A stretch of DNA of 5,334 bases, from the NCBI GenBank assembly GCA_021161495.1, contig JAGHAO010000231.1, forward strand, positions 1 to 5,334. The letters run 5' to 3'. The first letter of the stretch is position 1; each line of letters opens with the position of its first letter. Positions 5,264-5,334 of the stretch are shown here, piece by piece. A program made the translations under genes and the position numbers. This stretch comes from Caldisericaceae bacterium (GTDB taxonomy: Bacteria; Caldisericota; Caldisericia; Caldisericales; Caldisericaceae). The notes below the pieces were generated by a model that made no database searches, had not been told where the DNA came from, and saw only the letters and a program-made list of their open reading frames with translations.

Positions 5264-5334
5264 GGGGACGGGGGCATCTCAGGGTGACGAAAATGGGGGA
5301 CGCCTCAGGGTGACAAAAAGGGAATATCTCAGGG
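5254..5334 (-). repeat. Degenerate tandem array of repeat half-units, period 24-26 nt, cut by window edge
   Basis: TCAGGGTGAC starts at 5254, 5279 and 5305, and a fourth unit (TCAGGG) starts at 5329 and is cut by the edge. Spacings are 25, 26 and 24 nt. The 14-16 nt between cores are purine-rich and only loosely alike, often ending in ATC or GCC before the next core. The first core is also the GTC-side arm of element 6, so the array appears to grow out of a full element. Confidence 0.75.

Larger units (their letters stand above)
4909..5334. repeat. Intergenic cluster of palindromic repeat elements
   Basis: Gene-free stretch of over 420 bases made almost wholly of short repeat units in both orientations, listed individually below. 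Shared pieces are a GTC left edge, hairpin arms beginning with A and ending with T, a right edge CTC or CTCG(T), and often a T-rich tail. The cluster continues past the right edge. In general appearance it resembles the miniature intergenic palindromes common in many bacterial genomes (forms such as GTCATTCC...GGAATC and CACCCTGA...TCAGGGTG); that resemblance is from memory, not a search. Confidence 0.85.

Noticed and set aside
4909..5334. CRISPR array
   Set aside because: Recurring cores are about 10-12 nt, orientation is mixed, the period is 24-26 nt and spacers are not of uniform CRISPR size; no cas genes are seen.

Overview
The window looks like a chromosomal segment of an anaerobic, somewhat AT-rich bacterium with formate metabolism. 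Clear Shine-Dalgarno sites, TTG starts and AGA/AGG arginine codons fit a bacterium. I cannot place the lineage from sequence alone.

Positions 2-4700 are one tightly packed plus-strand gene cluster, almost certainly an operon: a large molybdenum/tungsten formate dehydrogenase catalytic subunit with a NuoG-like iron-sulfur N-terminus (cut by the left window edge), a FocA-type formate channel, the Mo-cofactor guanylyltransferase MobA, and an FdhD-family accessory protein. FdhA is separated from focA by 11 nt, focA overlaps mobA by 14 nt, and mobA abuts or overlaps fdhD. The cluster is self-consistent: the channel moves formate, MobA makes the bis-MGD cofactor, FdhD matures it, and FdhA performs the formate/CO2 reaction. 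The N-terminal cluster domain implies partner electron-transfer subunits, probably encoded upstream.

Two oddities sit in the last gene. The conserved FdhD N-terminus lies upstream of the first ATG, in a stretch with no ATG, GTG or TTG, so it must start at a rare codon (ATT overlapping the mobA stop) or be joined to MobA by a frameshift. The protein also lacks the CxxC sulfur-transfer cysteines and has several degraded family motifs.

Positions 4701-5334 contain no supportable gene. The first ~200 bases are AT-rich spacer with one small hairpin. The rest (4909 to the right edge) is a dense mosaic of palindromic repeats. At least five elements share the same edges (GTC at one end, CTC or CTCG at the other) around hairpin arms that differ between groups but remain self-complementary. 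They are mixed with a degenerate tandem array of half-units at a 24-26 nt period that runs off the right edge. This repeat cluster is the most unusual part of the window.
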